From Planotetraspora sp. A-T 1434 (GTDB lineage: Bacteria > Actinomycetota > Actinomycetes > Streptosporangiales > Streptosporangiaceae): a DNA stretch of 64,000 bases. Each line of letters starts with the position of its first letter. The stretch's first letter is position 1. The notes under the pieces were generated by a model. That model was not told where the DNA came from and ran no database searches. It was given only the letters and a program-made list of their open reading frames with translations. This document shows, in pieces, positions 63,257-64,000 of the stretch. Made by a program: the position numbers and the translations under genes. The stretch spans positions 88,066 to 152,065 of the forward strand of contig NZ_JAOEGB010000021.1 of NCBI RefSeq assembly GCF_025420585.1. Reading direction: 5' to 3'.

Positions 63257-64000
63257 ATGGTCGGACCACCGATCGACCTGCTGGGTTCCCTTCGTACGGC
63301 GGGCGCATCCAAGCGCAAGCTGCCCGAGATCCTCAAGGGCACTGTGCTGGACCCTGACTACGTCCCACCGCAGCGCCCGGCCGACGCCCCGGCCGACGAG
63401 GCGGACGGCGACGCCTGGCAACACGAGGCATACCGGCAGTTCGTCCGGGGGTCGTCGGCCGCCGCTGGTAGCTCCGCTGGCCCCTCCGATCGCTCCGCCA
63501 GCCCAGATGGTCCCGCCCCCTCCGCCAGTGCCCCCTCCGGCGGCGCGCCCTCTGGCGGTGCCTCCTCTGATGGCGCGCCCTCTGGCGGTGCCTCCTCTGA
63601 TGGCGCGCCCTCTGGCGGTGCCTCCTTCGGCGGTGAAGGGTCTGATGGTGAAGGGGCTGGCGGTCAGCCGGTGGGGTCGGAGGTGCTGGTGTCCGAGTTG
63701 CGGGAGCAGGCGTCCCGGCTGGCGGTGGCCGACCTGCCCGGCACCGCCGCCATCTGCCTGGCCGAGGCTGAGGAGTTGCTGTACGCCCGGGACCGGTTGA
63801 TCTCGGCGGTCGCCGCGCGGGTGGGCCGGGTCCACGCCACCGGGGAAGCCAAGAGCGTTGGGTATGCCTCGACCGGGACGTGGCTGCGTGGCGCTGCGGG
63901 GATGACGGGTGCGGGGGCGTCGCGGCTGCTCCGGCTGGCCACGGAGCTGGCGCGGCTGCCTGTGGTGCGGGGCCGGTTCGCGGCCGGCACCCTGCCGGAG
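63257..64000 (+). CDS. DUF222/13E12-repeat protein, probable HNH endonuclease, 3' end cut off
   Basis: The frame is open from ATG 63257 (GGGAGG about ten bases upstream) to the window edge, 248 codons. After residue 70 there is a low-complexity Ser/Gly/Ala region from a 30-bp tandem repeat (GAPSGGASSD, about 63541-63630). Then AEELLYARDRLISAVAARVG and TGTWLRGAAGMTGAGASRLL match the DUF222 domain. Such proteins usually end in an HNH nuclease domain, which would lie beyond the window. They are common in actinobacterial mobile regions. Confidence 0.85.
   Translation, partial: MVGPPIDLLGSLRTAGASKRKLPEILKGTVLDPDYVPPQRPADAPADEADGDAWQHEAYRQFVRGSSAAAGSSAGPSDRSASPDGPAPSASAPSGGAPSGGASSDGAPSGGASSDGAPSGGASFGGEGSDGEGAGGQPVGSEVLVSELREQASRLAVADLPGTAAICLAEAEELLYARDRLISAVAARVGRVHATGEAKSVGYASTGTWLRGAAGMTGAGASRLLRLATELARLPVVRGRFAAGTLPE
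63541..63630 (+). repeat. in-frame 30-bp tandem repeat
   Basis: About three copies of a unit beginning GGCGCGCCCTCTGGCGGTGC and coding GAPSGGASSD, inside the N-terminal linker of the DUF222 protein. Confidence 0.9.

Overview
The window is 64 kb of very GC-rich actinobacterial chromosome. The gene order rpmF-rnc-mutM-acylphosphatase-smc-ftsY, a SigR-type sigma factor, a zinc-type L28, a DUF222/13E12 protein, many GTG starts and IdeR-type iron control all point to Actinomycetota. The style of the terminators and protein sequences suggests the Streptosporangiales (a Streptosporangium or Nonomuraea relative). That placement is inference, not a database match.

Layout. 1-6.1 kb: the N-terminal part of a CynX-type MFS transporter, then a LacI regulator facing a three-gene sugar ABC importer. 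Both regulator and importer carry the same perfect TGACAACGTTGTCA operator. 6.2-13 kb: an ABC exporter, a HAD phosphatase, two gene relics, an MmpS-like protein, and a divergent LysR/MFS pair. 13-24 kb: a methyltransferase, TetR facing a GH1 beta-glucosidase, a secreted coiled-coil protein, a large secreted M14 carboxypeptidase, an aldehyde dehydrogenase and an alpha/beta hydrolase. 23.2-25.9 kb: a compact operon of a 31-residue membrane peptide, a lipoprotein, an atypical NRAMP-fold transporter and a PRC-barrel-like protein. 26-36 kb: typA, a phosphodiester-glycosidase relic, a SodC lacking zinc ligands, DUF2461, a HerA-like ATPase coupled to a polysaccharide deacetylase, a decayed TnpB element, an EamA exporter, and SigR without its anti-sigma gene. 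36-42 kb: a Cds1-type cysteine desulfhydrase and an iron-siderophore ABC system with an iron box in its divergent promoter. 43-57.8 kb: the housekeeping block ftsY, smc, acylphosphatase, mutM, rnc, rpmF, yceD, coaD, rsmD, recG, a DAK2/FakA-like kinase and rpmB. 58-61 kb: a P450 operon with its own ferredoxin and reductase. 62-64 kb: thiD and a truncated DUF222 protein.

The most striking signal is not a gene. Eight intergenic clusters carry a 12-bp core, GTGATCATGCAC (or its complement), repeated at an almost invariant 52-53 bp period. Where both orientations occur, forward units always lie on the left and reverse units on the right, so the cluster is one large inverted repeat. The largest (37461-37851) has four units each way, and one unit supplies the stop codon of the siderophore-binding lipoprotein. 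Period, polarity, the conserved TTCCCGG block and the GGCCTGAGC-like block are read directly. Their function is unknown.

A second theme is expansion of short tandem repeats (9-13 bp), both between genes and in frame inside mutM, recG and a siderophore permease.
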